A DNA stretch of 64,000 bases from contig CAXAMN010008580.1 of NCBI GenBank assembly GCA_963970005.1, forward strand, positions 147,141-211,140. Direction: 5' to 3'. Within the stretch, counting starts at the first letter, position 1, and every line of letters begins with the position of its first letter. The notes beneath the pieces are model-generated. The model was not told where the DNA came from, did no database searches, and saw only the letters and a program-made list of their open reading frames with translations. This stretch comes from Durusdinium trenchii. Lineage: Eukaryota > Sar > Dinophyceae > Suessiales > Symbiodiniaceae. The position numbers and the translations under genes were made by a program. Positions 20,601 through 26,600 of this stretch are shown here, piece after piece.

Positions 20601-23600
20601 TCACAGGAAATATTGTAAGCCTTCTGCGAATGGAGCCTTTGGGACGCCCAGCCAACAACAAATTGCAGTTTGACCGTCGGCGATGTCTTTCCTTCAGGTC
20701 GCTGTCAGGCCGGTGTGAGGGCAAGCCCGGTGTGAACATGTCCAGCATAGAATGGCTCATGTCATCATCTTCCCAAAAGATGTTGTTTTTTAAATATATA
20801 CCTCCCAGGATGAGGTCACTTAGGCCAGTAAAAGGTCACTTAGAGACTCCAAAGAGGTCACTTTGAAGGTCCTCCCGGTGACCTCCTTCATAAGACATTT
20901 AGCATTCTAGTGGGCCACAGTTCTGCTGGACGACCTTTGAGGTCCGACCTGGTCCGAAGTCGGAGGTCAACTGGGGATTTGGCGGTGGGCCTTGCCACAA
21001 GGACTCCCCCTTCCTTACACTCGGAAGAAAGACTGGCGCAGTTGCGCTGATGGAGCAAAGCCGGACATGCGGATTGTTACAATGTTCTGACGCCTGTTCT
21101 CCCATCAAGTGTGTGCTCTGACACAATCATCTCCGGCTGGGAAATGTTCTTGACTGTATTCTGACATTGTCCCTGCCGTGAAGTCTGACATGTGCTGTGG
21201 CATATGGTCCGACTTCGGTCCTGGTATGTGCCCACTACGGTCCGGCAAAGGAGCGGAGGAGGACGTCGGTGATAAAATTGAAGAATGAAAAGTAAACTTT
21301 GGACAAACTGATGCTAAGAATAAACCAAGAGACTTTCTTCTGCTTAGGTAAAAAGATCTGTCTGGTCTGACTGAATCAGATTGAGACCAAAGCACCGTTG
21401 AGAATTCCCACCAAGAAGTAGCTCTTGGTTGCAACCTCAACTACGACGCAAGACGCGAATTCTCGCCAACAAATGATGTACCGCAAAAAGAACATATATA
21501 ACTGTTGGGTCTATCCTATTATATACCTGTAGCAGTGGATGTAAATGGTCAAAACAGCGGTAATTGTTTACTGACTGTTGCAGGTAATAGGAAAGACCCA
21601 ACATAATTAAAACTGTATCACGCACATGTCACGATGTACATGCAAGAATGCAAACACCTCTGTGAAAAGAAGGTTTGGGCTCCTTCTTCTTGATCTGGGC
21701 ACGTCAAAGAAAGGTGCGCGCAAAACGCCGCTGGGCAAGCTAGGCCCCGTGGCAAAATCATGCAAACGAAAGCCACCCTGCGCGGGGAAGTCAACATGCA
21801 CCCGGTTCAGCTTCTCAACAAGAAACTTCGACTTGTTCAACGCGTTTCAAAGGCTTTCAAACGCTGTCCGTGTTGTCTCTGCCACTTGGTTGCAGCACCT
21901 CAAGCGTTCGGATCTCATCTGCATATGTTGGGGACCTGAGAGGCGCGTATATACCAGGGCAGCAGGACAAATAGACAAGCCAAGTCTAGCATACTAGTCT
22001 ACCTATACTAGTAAGGAGGCCATCGCGATCCGTTGGAGAGCGAACGAAGGAATTCGACCCAGTTTCGCCTCGAAGCACGTATAGCAGTATGTAGCAGTCT
22101 GTAGCAGTCGCGAAGCCTAGCGCATCCCCTTCCTACCGAGGACGGTTTCTCCCGGTTTCTGAGCTCGGCGGCACTGTAACGATGCGGTCACAGCACTGGA
22201 TCGCTCCCTGCGACGGCGACAGGGCGACAGGGCGACGAGCTCCAGTTTGTCTACCTGGTCCCAGTCATCCACTGGGCCCAGGTCAGGTTCCAGGCCGACA
22301 GATCAAAACGTATGATTTGATGGTGAAACCTGACGGCTCTACAGGTACGAACGGACAAACCCCAGAAATCCATCTTTGTAAGATCTTTCAGAAGTCTATG
22401 TTAATACTTAGCAGCTGTAGTTAGCTGCGGTGATTCAGCTGTTAAGTAAACTCTTGTTCTGCTCTAGGTCCCGCTTTCCCCGGGCCACTCACCGTCGGAA
22501 GCCGGCGCCTTGGTGAGATTCAGGGTCTCTCCTGACCCACGACGTGTCCCGACGCACACGCGACGACGTGACGTTCGGTAGCGGGGAGTGGTTGTAGGTC
22601 CGGTCAGGTCCGGTGTCGGTTCGGTAGCGGGTCGTTCGGTTCGGTCCTGAGTCACCTTCAAAGGTTCTTTCATGCAAAGGATATTGGTAGAGCAAGTCTC
22701 CCAAGGCGGCAAAAGGAAGGCCAAGCTGCGCAAAATTGTCATATTGCCTGAAGCACCAACTGATTTAGCAAATGCAACAAGAAAAACACACACTTGGACT
22801 TTCGCACTTCTTCCTTTTTCTCGCTTTTTTCCTTGCGTGCTCGGTCTCGCGCAAGGTGCCAGGCAAACCTAATCGCAAAGGGTAGCATCCCTGGTAGCCC
22901 AAATTGTGGATCACCTTAAAGGATCGAAAACATGACGCGAAGTCTGAGAGAGAACAGCGACAACAAGGTGGCCCAGTTTGGGTTTGGTCTGATTTGGCCA
23001 CCTTTGCTTGTAGAGTTTGTCTGCTCTGTCTCAGTTTTGTTTCGGTCTTAGAACGCCACATACATGCAGCGTGCATGGTTGTAGTTCCCGAAGGCACGAT
23101 GCCTATGCACCTGGTGCAGGAGTCGGAGAGCGCTCGGAGAGTCGAGAGTCGCGCAACCGGAGAGGGCGCAGAGGGCGCACTTCGTTGATTTCTTCGGAAG
23201 TGACGATGCCTATACACAAACATGAGTTGGATTGTGGAATGAGCTAAGAAGTATGGCAATGAGCAAGAATGAGTATTTTGTGGAAAACACTAGTAACAAG
23301 TGCATCGCTTTTAGGAACATGTTTCTTTCCGCTGCAGTTGTGGTGGAGTAAACATCTTACTCGGAACATCACACGATGTTAACACACCCTTGAGCAAGGC
23401 CGGTTTCGGTTGGAAGCGACTAGCAAAAACACAAATAACAGTTGCATTACCCTAGGGCTCCAACTATATCCTCAGAAGGTGGTTAGACCCCCCAAACCTA
23501 CCCCAACCACCTTCGAAACGGAGGTGGTTGGAGCCCTAGGGTTCTGCTTGCGGTGCAACTTTGCTTCCAGCTTTGCAACTATACACCACATCAAAACCCC

Positions 23601-26600
23601 CAATTTGGACACGATTCGGCTCAGCCAGCGACCATGTAGACTGGCAGCAGTCCTCCGCTTCCCCCCAAAACCCAAAGACTCCATGGGACGGTATGGCTGG
23701 AATGGGCTCAATGTAAGCATATATATATATACCATACATGGAGTGTCTGGGAAACATCAAGTCTGCGATTCTCGTGGTTTGCAGCGAAAGCTGCGGAAAC
23801 GGCTGTCGAAGCGGACCGGGGCCATTCAGCACCGTCTTTCTGCGCAGCACTTTGAGATAATGTGTTTAACACATATTATGACTCACAGATTTTTTGTTGT
23901 ATTGTTTTCACTTGAACTTGCACACGTATATGCATGGTTCAAAAGCCTGGCTTGGATTCGGCGATATGCGTTGAATCAATCTCTATGTTTTGCAAGCCTT
24001 TCAGATTCCTTTGCTCAATACACCAGGGACACAGTGTCTCACTGCATGAGTTTCATAGACATGCGATCTATTCTGCTGCTTTTTGCTCACGTCTTGCCTC
24101 TCCTGTTTGCCAATCATTTGCTATAAACATCACCTGAAAGCGATGGTCTCGATCGAAGATGGGCACACGTCGAAGCAAATATATAATGCGATTCATTCAT
24201 TTAGACAGACAAACGAACCCAACTAGTTTGGCCCGCCTCGGGCATGCAATAGTAAACGACCTTCTAGCCCAAGTGTTTCTAAAATGAACATACATTTCTT
24301 GGTGCCAAAAATGTTTTGCAATACTAAACCCAGCGCCTCGAACCTGCCCTTCTGAAAATTCACCTTGAACTCCACCATGATCCTCATCCTAGAGGCCTTT
24401 CCTGCAAATTAAAAGGACCCTTTTCCAACTCAATTCCAACACTCTTTTCCTTTCGCTCATCCCTCATCCTTTGGGTGGGTGATATTGTTCTTACCGTGCA
24501 AGGGGGAACCAAATCCCAGACACTCCATGTATGCCATATATGCCTACATTGACCCCCAAAACCATCCCAATGTAGGCATATATGTCATACATGGAGTGTC
24601 TGGGAATTAGTTGGGTGGTTGTAAATAGAATCATGGGGAGGCTTGTGGCGGGGATAGACTGCGGCCACGCAATTGACTGGCTTCAGTGAAAACAAACGAC
24701 ATTGCAGAGTGCCTTGACCATGCCATGGAGAAAATGACCCAGAAGAGTGCTGATGTGTCAGCAAACGCTCCACAAATCCACCAATTGGGCCAATGAGTTT
24801 CACCGTGTGACAATGCCAAAGGCATGAGCTAACCATGAGCCAGGAGCACCAAAGGGATTCTTTGGAGTTGGTTTGGGAAAGTGAATTTCACTGTAATTTA
24901 GCAATAGGTCCAAGACTTGAAAATTGATGGCAAGATTTAATTTAGTCTTTGGGCAGACCTCTCTGATTCACTACCCCAGGCTTAAACAAATAATCAAACT
25001 TTCACCCCTAATAGTAAGGCTTGAGAGGCTGGGGGTGTTAATCCGGCGTCGACATTATAGTTATCAAACAGCAAAACATAAGTTTTACATCCAAATGGGA
25101 TGGTTTATTAATCAAGAGTCTACATGACCAGAACCTTTCTGACGCACCCTTCCACTTCACCAAGTTGCTCGTCCACCGTAGCAGGGTGCTCCACCCAGTT
25201 CGATGGCCACTGGCACCTGTTGAACCGCGCAGGAGGAGCAGGACAGGAGGAGGAGGAGGAGACGAACTCTGATCAAACCTAACAACCCTCACCCGGCAAG
25301 TGGGGAAAAACAACAAAGACTTCCCTGCACCTTTTTCGCTGTGTGCCCTCAACTCTGCGCCAGCTGTCACTACAAAATGCCCGAATGCACGAGAAAGAAT
25401 CACAAGCATCTTCGGCTTTTTGTGCATGAACAAATCCCAGACACTCCATGTATGCCATATATGCCTACATTGGGGTGGTTTCAGAGGTCAATGTAGGTAA
25501 ATATGCCATACATGGAGTGTTTGGGAATGGGATCCGGTGCGTCCCAAGACCACTCCTCCAAAGCAGCCAATGAGAAGAGTGCAAACCTGCGCGCGTTGTC
25601 CACGCGCGAGCTTTGAGACTGCAGTGGTTTCAGAGTAGATGGCGCAGGGCCCCCAAGTGATATACCCCTCAAAATGTAATCTTTGGGTTTGTGCTATCTA
25701 TTCTGAAACCACTGTAGATGAACAAAACCTCGAGTTGACGTGTGTTTGTTTTGTTTGAAGACCTTGTTCACCTGGCTGAGGTGAAGAAGTCTCAAGTCGT
25801 TAGCTGTTCAACACTCTAGAGGTTCAGAGTTCACGGTGGTTGAAATCAAGTTTGTTGTTTTTGTTGAGCAATGTTTTGCGGATGCTTTTGCGAAATGAGT
25901 TGTCCCAAAGGAATGGCCCCGCAAAACAGGTTCTTTTGTTGGCACGTGGCTGAAGGCCAGAGTCATGTTGGAAGCTCTTCGGCTCATGCTGCAAACAAAT
26001 TCTTGCATGTTACGCTCGAGAAGCGCAATTCACACCAGCATAAGGTCGTAATATATATCGAGCGTCCGCCAAAGGGTTCCCAACGAGACTTGTCCAGCTA
26101 TGAACAAACATCGAAACTGCCCAAGCATGCTTCAGTAACCACATAGAAAAACACCGGCCACCGGCCACTGGTTCTAGTGTACTGTGATCTTCCCAACTTC
26201 TCCGTGCCCAAACAACCCATGGAATATTTACCTACATTGACCCATCAAACCGCCGCCCAAATGTAGACAAATATTCTATATTGGGTCTATCACTGGGTCT
26301 ATCCTAATACTTGGGCCCAGTGGATGATGATGGTTAGGTTGCAGGCCTTGTTCAAAAATAGTAAAGGCCTTGTTTACTGAGAGGTAAGAACGGACAGACC
26401 TATATATGTTATATTACATGGAGTGCCTGGTACATGGGGTTGCCAACGTGCAAAACTCATCCAGATGGGAAAAAAAAAACGAAAAACAAGTAACCATACC
26501 CTACAAGTCCAGTCTGACCCAGGTCCAAACCTGGTCTTTTCCGTTCTGAAACGTAGTGTTGTTGCATGTCCAGTAAAATGAGGTCATTCACCTGTAGGGA

